This document shows positions 21,699 through 33,500 of a stretch of 64,000 nt of DNA, piece after piece. The DNA comes from Synanceia verrucosa. Its lineage: Eukaryota; Chordata; Actinopteri; Perciformes; Synanceiidae. Below the pieces are notes generated by a model, which saw nothing but the letters and a program-made list of their open reading frames with translations, made no database searches and was not told where the DNA came from. The stretch is taken from NCBI GenBank assembly GCA_029721515.1, contig CM056556.1, positions 23,488,169-23,552,168 of the forward strand. The letters are read 5' to 3'. Position numbers and translations under genes: made by a program. Within the stretch, counting starts at the first letter, position 1. Each line of letters begins with the position of its first letter.

Positions 21699-24600
21699 AG
21701 TCTCTGGCTTATGGATGAATAGCAGACAAAACACTCAGTTTTTATTTGAAATAGTTACAGAAATGAGAACTTATTTGCACTTTTAAATAGTTTGAAGTGA
21801 TCCTGGATTTGGAATTTTCTGTTACATACTTTAAGGATGCCAGACACCTGCCAGTCGTTCCAAGGGCCATGTGTCTGGTGTGGGTCAGGGGAAAAGTAGA
21901 AGGTAAATCCCCTGCACATGGTCAGTACTTGTAGGGAAATTACTTTTTCCGCTCTTTGAACTTTCCCCTCAGTCATCGCCTTTGTTCTGCAGCTGTGTGG
22001 TTTCAGGTCCATTTTTTTTTTCATCTTTTCTCAGGAAAGAAAGAGTTCGATCAACTAAGAAATTGTATTTTTACATATTAATTTCCAACAATTTAGAAGA
22101 AAGCTAAATGGTGAAAAATGTCAGGTTTTAGTCAAGGAGATTGTGTGTCAGTCAAGCTGGTCGTGGCTGAGTGAAATGAACAGCGCATGCATGAAGGTTT
22201 TTAATCTTTCGTTCCTGCTCGTTATGCAGATGAACTGAGCAAACATACGACTCAAAGGAAATCATTTGGGAAAAGTAGAGCTTTAACACCAATGTTTCCC
22301 TCAAACTGCGTAGATATTCTGTCTACAAAGTCAGCTGAAGTTGTGGCTTTAACTTCAATTCAATCTGGGTAAGTCATGATGGTTTTAACTTGTCTGTCAG
22401 GGGTAGCCTGTGATAAAAATCAGAACTTTCCACAAATCAAATAACATTCACATACAACAGAAGACCAAAGGATTACTAACTGATTGTTTTGTTGTATTTA
22501 ATCCAAAAAGAAAACAGTTTTAAAGTGGATGAGATTCACTCAAATCCAGATGAGTAATTTTATTTCATCACTGGAAGATTTGTATTATTTATTTGAGGTT
22601 TTGTAGATTCTGGATTTGTTGAAGGAAACTGCTCTGTCAAGTCCAGTTTTGATATTCAACTCTTCACGTGGTCACTGAGTCTTATTCATTTTTAAATCAG
22701 TAGGTTTTGAATTTTAATATTTCAGGAGGTCATAGTGTGATGTAGCCACTGCTTGCAGTGTCCGTGGGGTTATTTACAGTCCAATCTACTTGTAGCATTG
22801 TTGTCTCTGGTGTTATTTCCTCATATTCTTTACGAATATTATTCACAGATCTGAATACTATTCAGATCTTTTCAGGTCATCACAAAATGTTAAATCTCAT
22901 TCCTGCTTCCAGGAGGATGAACTCTTAATTTCAATGACTTTTTGTTCCGTCACCCTCAAGACAAATTGTTGGTTTTTTTCAGTTCTTCCAGAAGATACAT
23001 ACCAGCAGCATATTGTTTGCAAACTGCAAATATTACAGCCTCTATGAATATGAAATAGAAATATGATTATTAACAAAACACTTAAACAGGGCAAGAGGTC
23101 AAGTATCAGAACTGGACTGTCTGATCGTAGATGCTTTGTTTGATTCCTTTGTGTGTTGTTTGTTTGTGTGTTGACAAGCAATCCTGTTTCCTCTTTGCTG
23201 ATGTTGAGCTGGACTCAAACTGATGGAGAGAGGAACCAGTAGCAGGTCACGGTGCTCCAAAACACCAACCAATCAGCTTTCTCTTGACCCTAACCACACC
23301 AAATACCAAGGTCACGCCTAGAAGGTAACCCACTTGTTCCGGAACTCTGGCAAAGTTCATCTTTGAATAGGAATATTTTGGTCAATTTATTAGCTGAAAT
23401 GAAATGCAATATTCATAGCTATGTTTTCATTACTGCATAATTACTGAAACTGAGAATAATTGCGTTGTCGTTAGCTTAGAATGAGCCCTCCATTTCTACA
23501 CAGACTCTTCAGAGTCCGCCATGTGTCTACAGTCGGTCAAACTCAACACTGGCTCCAAAGAGCCTTTTGCATTTCGCTCATGGAATTGGTAATGTGAGCT
23601 AATAATGCAAAACTGTGCTGCTGACAGCTGCTGTCTGACTGTGAGGTTGTGTTGTTATGGTGAGGTGGTTTCTGAGCAAATGTTTTTTTCAAATTTTCAC
23701 AATTAATGGGTTACCTTTTTGACATGACCAAATACCAGCCATGGTTTAATGATGTAGCTGTCTGTTTATGTAGTGAAGCCCAGAGTCCAAATTCAACCAA
23801 CCAACCAACCCACAGTGGTGCAGCATCATACTGCATCAAAACATAACAGGAGCCTTTGAGTCTGATGAGGCTGACGAAAATGTCAGGAGGAACCGAATGG
23901 ACCCGCGAAGACCTTTGGCTCAGCTGTCTGTCTTATGTTGATTTATCTTTTAATATTGTATCTTTGAACAATCAAGCGTCTGAATGTTTGCTGTAAAACC
24001 TCCAAACAACCACAAACCAAATGTTAACGCTGCGTGCACTGAGGTTGACTGATTACTGAGGTGGATTTTTCATTAGGAGTGAATGAAAATATTTATTTAC
24101 ATTTAGCAGTCTGTAATTATGAATTAAATGTGTTTTTTTGCTTTAGTACATATATCTTAGGCTCAGTCAACCCAGAAACTGGCAAATTAATTAGCATGTT
24201 TTTGTGTTAGTCCTGATGTTGATGGATTGGTGACATGGTAACATCTTCATGGTGAGCTACTGGTGAACCAGCTAACATGCTGTTCAGCTGTGACCCTGCT
24301 GCCCCTGGTGACCTGTAAACGCATCACCGAGCTCAGAAAGACTTGTCTAGTTAGTTAACAGTTAGCATGGCAAGCTAGACATCGCTACCAGGTGATAACA
24401 CATTTAATAGACAATGCTGCATGATCTACAGCTCACCTGATGAGCTCTCCAAACCCTCCGAGTTACATCGCAAATTAAATCCTCACAAAATCTGATCACA
24501 CCCATCAAGGAATTGCAGGCAAATCATTGAAATGAGCAGATTTTGTCTTTATATTTTGCGGATATGAATGCATAGATGTAGCCAATGGAGAAATATAAAA

Positions 24601-26304
24601 CCCTTGATTATAACTTAACAGGTAGAGGTAACAAAATCATCTCTAGTGTTGTATCAGGTATTTTGCAGCACGTAGCCTTGAACTTGCAGAAAGTTGTGTT
24701 AGCCTGATAAATACTGATTAGGTTTAGTGAACACTAAAAGTGACTCTGTAAACCCTTGAAATGACAATGCTTAGCTCAGTGAAGCATCAGTTTCTCCTAA
24801 TTTAAACCTCTCCATCTAAAAGGGAATATTTTTATTTCCAACACTGTCACTGATCTGGCGAATCTGTCAACCTCAAGCTGTAACTGTTCTTAACTTTCTG
24901 CTGTAGCTGTTTTAATTATCAGAAAATAAAAAAAAAAAAATATTTAACTCCTTCGTGTTCACAATTTCTGGTTTTATCCCTAACAATGATTATTTTCTGT
25001 AGGGAGATTGTGTGTTTAGGCATGTCTTTCTGTCCCTGGCTACAATCTGTCATAGTACAGGACCCATCAGTCTGCTCATTTATGACTATGCTGGAGGACC
25101 TTTCATGGTTGTGGTGATTCACACACATTATTTTATTGACTGCTTTATATTGTCAGGTGGTAAGAGCCAAAAGTGATTGTCAGCAATCAGCTAGGCTGAA
25201 AATGAGGCAATCTTTTGAAGGCTCATTTTTTTCCTTTTGCATTCAAGATTAAAAATGTTTATCGTCATGTGAACAGTACGGAAACGTGTTTCCCGGTACA
25301 GCAAAGCACTTCCTTTGCTATCCACAATGAACACAGAGCAATAAATCAAGGTGTAAAATAGATAAGAGATTAAAAAAAGTAGATAAATAAAAGCAGCAAT
25401 GTGATAAATCAAAATACAATATAGACAGTAAAAAATATAGGCTGTGCAAAGCGGTAATGCATTGTGCAATAATGAGCTAATATATGCAATGTTTGAGCAG
25501 AGTCCATTTTTGAAGCCTCCTGTCAGCTGTCAGAAACAAGACTGTTTTCTAAATTTCTTTCCAGCTGCAGCTAATGATTATTTTCCTGTTGACTAATCTG
25601 GTGATTATTTTCTTAATGTTTTTGTTTTGACCTGCATTGTGAGGCCCTGAGATGCTCCATTTATCAATTTCTATGTGAGCTGGAACCACGCAACATTAAC
25701 GGTCAGCACCAGTACAACAATGTAAAAATAGTGCTGTCTGAAAGACGTCCTGGTCGGTTTGCAGTTTCCTCAGATCTTACTACCTGTGACAAATTTATTA
25801 TGATCAAACCATCAGGGATAAAGCAAGAATTCAAACATATTATATTGTAATTCATTCCCAGTGTTGGTGCTACTTTCATTGCATAAAAGTTGTCAATAGA
25901 GCATTGCATAGCAATAATTGCAAGCAATATTTACTCCATAACAATAAATTAAAATAAAAAAATCTCTTCCCACTTAAAGCGAAAGCATCTATCAGCACTT
26001 TAAGTATCAAAATTAAAAGTACACATAATTGAAATTTGGCTCCTGTGACTCACATATGACATTAAATTATGTTTGTAACCCCCGAACAATGTGAGCAGAG
26101 CAAACAGAAGCATAGATCAGTGTCATAAAAACATAGAAATATGTGCTTGTGGATCAATACTCAATGCTGATGTGAACAAACAGCAGGCAGCTCACACAGG
26201 TGATTAAAGCTCGTTAAGGAAGTCAGATCCAATAATTTCATTAAGATTTCAGCAAGCGATCAAACTGAAAAGCCTGGTTCTTAACTACAGTAAATAAGCA
26301 GACC
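21463..26304. other. Intergenic, cerk to candidate peptide gene
   Basis: AT-rich spacer with a poly-T run near 21667-21693. No conserved exon, RNA gene or full mobile element is recognised. The cerk poly(A) site could not be placed. Confidence 0.55.
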
Positions 26305-26434
26305 TATAAAACCAAAGGAAGTTCTGTTGGATGGTCGATACCTGAGGAGGTACAAAAGGAGGCAGCTCAGACCCCCTGAACCAGTCTGCAGGTCTGATCT
26401 GGTTTGGTCTGGTCTCTGAGCAGGGTCCATCCAG
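26305..26434 (+). promoter_or_regulatory. TATA box and untranslated exon 1 of the candidate peptide gene
   Basis: TATAAAA at 26305-26311. A consensus donor follows (CCAG|GTGAGT) with the exon ending at 26434, and the coding exon acceptor is at 26930-26931. The likely start is near 26335. A sharp TATA promoter plus non-coding exon 1 is typical of tissue-restricted hormone genes. Confidence 0.6.
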
Positions 26435-26961
26435 GTGAGTCTCATCATTCATAATGTCCATCACAGACATGTCAGCATCCTTTCACTGGTATGAACTTGT
26501 TTTGACCAGCTTCCATTATTAGTTAACAAAAAAGTAGTCATGTTTAGAACAAAAACTGGACGAGTATAATGACATGTTTTTATTTTAGTTTTCTTATTAT
26601 TATTATTATTGTTTTGGTGTTTTCAATTTAGGCAACAAACTGGTTATGATATGTTCATATAATTAATATTTCTGCTGAGATTTCTTATTTACCATGTGTT
26701 TGTGTATTCTTGTAACATTTCAGGTTGGAAATCAAACTGTTGAGATACAGAAACATGGCTGAATATATACGTAGAGTCATGTTATCCATTCAATTTTTTC
26801 AAGTTTTTTAGCAGTTATCTTGGTTTTGTAAGCTTATGCTGTATAACTCTGTGCCTGTGATTTAGATTTTTATGGGATGGATTGGATTTGGCTGTTTGGA
26901 TATTTGAAAAAACATGTTTTTGTCTCCTCAGCAAATCCTCATCCTCATCTTCTTCATCCTC

Positions 26962-28258
26962 ATGATGCCGTCCATCAGTGTGACTCAGGTGTTCCTGCTG
27001 TTGGCTCTCCTCCAGCACATCACATCACTTCCTGTCAGGTACATCATGTTTACTTCTGGTTTCCTTTGAGTGTGTGTTATATATTCCAGAGAAATCCTTT
27101 TCTGAAGAAGTGCTTTCATATTTTCAGATATTGCTCTTTGTATTTGTTATAAATGGTGTCTCTCCCTGTCTTGTGACCTCAGGGATGATGAGGTGGAGAG
27201 TTTCCTCACTCAGATCAGACACCTGAACGCACCATGGTCTGTACTGGGGATGGACTCTGCAGATGCTCTGTTCGAAGCCAGACTTAAGTGAGTTTACACC
27301 AAATACATTTTTTGGTGAAGAAAATCAATCTGCATTTCCCTGTGGAGCTTGTAGGGCACACTTGGTTAGTGTAAGTCTGGTAGATTTGTATGTTGTCTTG
27401 TATTGACAAAAAGAGAATATAACTAAATAAATGCACGAAGCCAAAACTATGAAAACATCTGAACTGTGAAGGTGAAGTCAAAACTCTCCAGTGTTGACGT
27501 GGTTGTTTTTCAGACAGCTGCTGTCTGCAGGTTTGGAGCGCAGGAGGCAGCTGGGAGACATCGAGTTCTCCAACAGATACGCAGAGTTCCTGAGATCTAA
27601 AGCCAAACACAGCTCCATCTGCACCTTCCTGCGCCGTGTGCAGGGCGTCAAAAAGAGGTGTGCCACTTCACACTCATTAGAACAACAGTCCTGCCTTTGA
27701 GCTGCTCTGCTTTTATTGATGCTGCAGCAAAGTAGAAACTAGTGAATGAAAACTGTTGTACTGACAGAAGTCATGTGCATGATACCATCAACACAACAGG
27801 TAAACAAGGGTTGGATTCACATCAACAGCTGGCGATCAGGAAACAGGGAGGCTTCTTACTATTTATATAAACAGGCAAATGATATGAGGGTTTTTTTTTT
27901 AATTTGTGAATTGATCAAATAAAAAATGATTCTGAAAAATTTCTCCAAAACACAAACTGATCACTCCAAATGAAAATGTCCTTTCCAATCCACGTATCAG
28001 CTTTTCCTGTTAAAACAAGAAAGGTTTCATTTTGCTGAAGTAGAATCAGATCAGTTGGTAGGTTGTAATAGTAAGAGAAACATGTCCAAAAATAGATTCA
28101 ATAATGTTGTGACAGCATTAGTTTCCTCTCCAGTGGTGTTTACCAGTCACTGTGTTTTTGTCCTCAGTGGGGTGGGAGGCGACATGGAGAGGGTGAACCT
28201 GCTGCTCAAACAGTACATGTGTCCGTCCGTCTTCAACAACTGGCCAGCTGAGCTGTAG
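26962..28258 (+). CDS. Candidate secreted prohormone upstream of cdhr5 (secretin-locus position)
   Basis: Not recognised as any known family by sequence alone. Coding parts 26962-27038, 27183-27287, 27514-27657 and 28168-28258 join in phase 2 throughout to give 138 residues; poly(A) signal ATTAAA at 28334-28339. Residues 1-24 form a signal peptide (VFLLLALLQHITSLP). Exon 2 gives a 35-residue acidic/hydrophobic segment. Exon 3 holds RRR (70-72), then QLGDIEFSNRYAEFL..., then RR (101-102) and KK (107-108). The stretch 73-100 is 28 residues, the length of VIP-type peptides, with D, F, S and Y spaced as in the glucagon/secretin family (D3, F6, S7, Y10) but without the usual His1 and Gly4. The last exon ends KQYMCPSVFNNWPAEL, loosely like the LLCPS segment of human prosecretin. 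There are two cysteines, C97 and C127. In human, SCT is directly upstream of CDHR5, same strand, as here. The secretin link is inference. Confidence 0.7.
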
Positions 28259-28339
28259 AGGACCAAAGGACAAACATGTTACTTCATATGCAGCTGTAAT
28301 CATATTTAATATGCAAACACAGATATCTTTGTTATTAAA

Positions 28340-30511
28340 GTTTATGAAGTACTTTAGTGTGTTTGGTAGTGATTGTCCTTCCAGGTGTTTGTATGTTTTG
28401 AGGTGCTGAGTCAAGTGAAACTGGATCTGATTAAGCAACGCCGTAGAGCCTTTGAGATCCCAAACTTTCACCCACTTACTGCATAAAGTCCCATTTTGTT
28501 ACCAACAAATATGCTATGGTATGTAATTTACAGGGGCACTTTATAAAGTGATACAATAACTCCAATAATTATTACAATATATGTTGCAGGCTGTAATCTA
28601 AATTGTAATCATAATTTCGCTCCCTCACTGAAAACAGTCAAATCTGAATTCCTTCCACCTGTTTGAATGTACATTTTTAAATATGCTCTTAGGAGTGAGA
28701 ATGCCAAAAATTAAAAAGAAATCTAAATATTTCAAAAATTGCTTGCACTTGGTACTTGCTGTATCAACAGAAAATAGGAGGTGAGAAAGTGCAAATGAAA
28801 CACACATAATAAATGACAACATTTATTATGATCACATTTATTCTGTGTGAAGATACATGATGCAGGTGACGTCAACATCTGCTAAAAAGATAAAAACATG
28901 ACGTAACCTTCCTCAAACAGACAACATGAAACATACAGGAATGTTGTCTTGAATGCTTATTGAACACAAAGGTCCATGGATCAGATATTATTATCCACAT
29001 TATGTATCCATATATAGATCACATCTTAAAACCAGATGGAGATGGGGCGGTTGTGAATGGTTTGGTCACTGGTACATAAAAAATCAAAAGCTTGAAGGGC
29101 AGTTTTTTTTTTCATAATTCTGCTGAAACACAGAAAAACTGCAGCCAAAAACATAACGTCCTTGGAAGTAAAAACTTTAATATGAAACAGAGGTCATTTA
29201 AAGATACATTTACAAAAAATCAACAGTAATTGTTGTACCTGGTAATAAATAAATCAGTTCCTGAGGTGAAGAACCAGGCTCTCTAGACTCACATCTGAAC
29301 TAGCCAAATGAAAAAAACAATATGACAATATGGCAATATGAGTATTGTATAGTTAATGCTAAAATTAGCACTAGTGATATTAACAGTTGTTCATTTATAG
29401 TGTGCACATACGTGTGTATGTGTAGACAACACAAAAAGGTCAACATTGCAGTGTAATAACTCTTAAAAAATAACAGATCTTGTTACATAAAAGATTACTT
29501 TGCCAATTGTCTCCTCAATTTCTACAAATGAAAACTGATTCAAATGTTTTTTTTTAATAATAATCTATTAAACTCTATATTCCAACTGACACATGTCTTT
29601 ATATGTAGATGATGATCAATTATTTTTTCATGAAACTCCCACAACACTTCAAGCATCATGGAGCAGAACTCAATTCAAAAAAATCAAGGAAAGAAAAACA
29701 CAGTCGTCACTAACGTTCAAACATGCTGATAAAATTAGATTAACCATCTTTTCTGAATCTGTCCAAGCTTCTCCTGTTTTCAGCAAACAAATAATCCACC
29801 AAAGAGCATCTTTAAAGTATTAAATTGTAACATGAAATGGACAAAAAGGAAAAGAGACATTGTTTTCATTAACACAGTGCTTATTATAGCTAGTAGTACT
29901 CTTATTTTAGCAGTTTTCGAAGTAGTGTTACTATCGCACAAATTAGCGCGTTAATGTGGATTAATCGTGTTAACGGCTTAACTTTGACAGCCCGCTGCAG
30001 AATAACACACAGCTGGATTTTTTTCATCACAGGATTAAGTTCTAATTTAAAGTTATTCAAATGTATGAATCAATAAAGGAGGAATAATATAGTTATAAAT
30101 AGAATTTAAAAAAATAAACTTTAAACTTCTGTAATGTTAATTAAAAGGCTTTATGGGAAATTACTTGCCCAACCTCACCAAGATTACCCATAAACACTTG
30201 CTGTGGAGTGGCGTCACTGATGGATTGATTGGAATATTTTAAGTGGCTAAAAGCTGGAGAGCTAGAGAGAGGAGGATCATGGAGGATATGAATACATTAG
30301 CTGATATAAAACTTAATCATTCTTTCCATTTCTGTATATGCCTCAAGTCAAACCAAGCAAGTAAAACACCAACGACTTTATGACCTCACCACACAAACAG
30401 ACACATGTTATGTTTTTATGACAGGGAAAAGTCCACTGCAGCCATAAAGCTGAGCAGATAAGCCGAGAACAGAGACAGACGAATATCATTTCAGACAGGA
30501 CGGACGGAGAC
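28340..30511. other. Intergenic, candidate peptide gene to cdhr5
   Basis: AT-rich, no exon recognised. A short stretch at about 29935-29995 (GCGCGTTAATG...GTTAACGG...TTTGACAGCCC) looks like a dispersed-repeat end. The cdhr5 5'UTR and promoter are in the last few hundred bases; no TATA box is obvious. Confidence 0.55.
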
Positions 30512-33500
30512 ATGGCCGTGGTTCATCCACACCTCAATGTGAGGACATCCATCAGCTTTCTGCTTCTGCTTCAAACGGCCACTGCGAACAGTGAGTACTA
30601 AAATGTGGTTCCCCTGAGGATTCAGATAGATGATGTAGAAGTGGAATAAAACCAGTGGGGAGCTCAGGTGATTGAGACAGTCCAGTGGAAAGTTTGGGTG
30701 GAGACATTAACAAAGTGGTGACGTTCAAACGGTGATTATAATGTATCACTTCATTTGTGGATAATTTGGGCCCTTTATTAACCAGCAGTCTGTTGTAACA
30801 GGTAAAATATCAGCTGAATCAGATTCATTTTGTATGCAGCAAAAAGAAAATATTTATTAATTAAAAATGTGAGTACATTTTTTCTTGTGTCAGTCGAATC
30901 AACACAAACTGACCTTGTGTGTTGAGCTGTTTTTATACTCTTGGACAAAAACATATTTTTTCCTTTTTTCAGTTTGATAAATAAGAGCTGATATTTTACA
31001 TTTTGAATTTTTAATGTCTATGACACCAATGTACCAATGACACCAGCGTTCCTTACCTGCCAATCCTTCAGCATTAAACTAAGCTCATGGACAGGCTTCA
31101 CATCACAAATAATTAGCTTGATTTTAACCAAGAGTGTGTGGAAAACTTCTATTCAGTGAAATAATAAGGCACCACCTGAACAGTTCCAAGCCTGTTACAG
31201 ACAACCAGGTTTTGTCTGCAGTATTTCCCATTTCAAGTGAATGCAGCATGAACACACTAGAAAAATAATGATAATGTAAATATCATACAGAGCATTCTTA
31301 TCTTTTTATCTTAAATATTTCTGTTCAATAATACTACAGTTTCTTTATAGCTGTAAACTGCAAAGCACTGAGTTGCAGCAGTGCTCCTCCTTTTCTGTCC
31401 TGACAGTGGACACAGATGAAACTGATATCCATTTCTTCTTCTCTCCCAACAGTCTGTTTTGCTCCCTCACCTGTGGATTTTGCAGAAAACAACACAGTGG
31501 GTGATGTTGTGCAGACGATCACTGTCCAACCAGGGGTGACCCTTGAGTTCAGACCTCCCCCTGCAAACCCCAACAACCCCTTCGCCTTTTCAGGAAACCA
31601 GCTGGTAGCTGCAAGAGTGCTGGACTATGAGGTATGCTGGCCGTGACTAATGGTGTCGACCAGATTCAAACACGTCTCAGTTCGCATGTGAAAATACCTG
31701 ACTGTTGAGCATAACGTGTGTTTTGTTTGCAGACTGAAATTTCTCATGTAGCTGATATCATTTGCACTGAAACAGCCACGGGCAGCAAGGTAAACCTGCC
31801 TTCATGCACTCAACAAGTTAAACTGACATGCACTTTGTTCTGTATTCTGCCATTGAGAAAAAAAAATGGGTTTCAGAGTGCAGATGTGAATTAATATAAT
31901 TATATTTTTTGTAAATAGATATGTGGAAATATGTATGTATCCAGCATGGCAAGTTCTGTAAAAATAAACATGATCACTACTTTTATCATCCACATCTAGC
32001 ACTGAACATTACAAATGACAGTGATCAGTCTTGTGAGTTTGTGGCTGAGCGTAAAGTTTCTGGATCAAGTTTGAGGAAAATACTGGAGCATGTCTAAACT
32101 TATCTGGATTATCTGAATAGAAAATAAGAAAAGGATGGTGGAAATGTGCAGTACCACATCTGTCATACAAACAGAAAATCAGACACGACACAATCAGATG
32201 TGTTACCTTTCTTAGAGGTAGATTTGCATGCACAGAAATGAATGTTCATGTTGTACATGCAGTACTAGTTGTAATAAAAATCAATAGCAAAATATGTAGT
32301 TTAAACAAGGCTTGTGTCTCTTTGTTTCCAGTTGGGCCTCATCATCATTGTACTTGTGATCAATAAGAATGATAACCCTCCGGTCTTTGATTACAGCACC
32401 TACCATACCAGTGTCAATGAGGTAAGAAGAGTCTGACAAATACCTTTAAAGACAAAGGAATTATTGTCCATCACTGTAGCTATCTGTTTGTTCATTGACT
32501 ACAGACCTGATTCAAGGGCTTGGGGTGTGAGAAAATCTTTAAAATATATATATTGAGTATCACCAGATTATGTTTTGTGTTCATGTATGTAATTTACTCT
32601 TTGAGTGCCAGCCATTTTATAAAACAGAAAGTGCCTTGTGCCAGCATTTTTGCCCATTTTGAGTCATATTTCTAGACCCACATAATATTTTATACTATGT
32701 CTCTGAAAACACTGAATAGCTCAAATGAAAGAAGAGACTCTCTACTTCATCATGAAAAAAAATGTTTGTTTTTACCTTGTTCCGTTTTTCTTTTAGCAGA
32801 GATAGAGTAGAGGCCACTTTCACCAGAAATGCCAATTTTGTCCAGAATCCATCTGGGGAGACCACGATCGGCGACCCGCTGCCAAAAACAATTTGATGTA
32901 TTATTACATTGATGGCACTCAAGCACTGGATTTTAAATCACATCAAATTATGTCAATGGCACTAAAAGAGATAAATTATATACATTTTTGTATACTATGT
33001 ACAGTACATAAAATTTATTTTCTTATTTACAGCAATATACTTTGTGTAGTGGTGTATTGAATCAGAATTCCCATATGATATGTATCGCCATGGCAAAATG
33101 TTTCAATGATTAAATTTTCCTCCAGTGTTAACAGTCAAGTATCTCTCTGTTACAGTACACTACATGGCCAAAAGTATGTGAACAAACAGCATATAATTTA
33201 CTTTTGGTCTGGAGTATGAAAGAAAATATGAATGCCACAGTTTATTTTTCTGTTTCAACATGACAATGCCCCTGTGCATTAAGACTGGTTTGACTGACCT
33301 CAACCCCATCCAGCACTTTTGGGATGAACCTTAACACCTGACAGAGCAAAGCAGTGTTGTGGCTGCTGCTGTGTTTCATGTTAATATTTCATCACACTGA
33401 CTGTTTTTGTCCCAGCTGTCTCCTGTCGACACACCCGTGGGTCGCTTTCCTGCCACAGACTTGGACGGTCAAGTGATCTTCTACACACTATCTGAATCTG

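Noticed and set aside
26305..28258. Firm naming of the peptide gene as secretin
   Set aside because: The canonical His1 and Gly4 are absent and no search was possible; only position, gene architecture and a weak residue pattern support it.
29593..29823. Frame beginning MSLYVDDDQLFF, superficially like a reverse transcriptase YxDD motif
   Set aside because: No other reverse transcriptase motif, no flanking LINE structure and low-complexity surroundings; chance resemblance is likelier.
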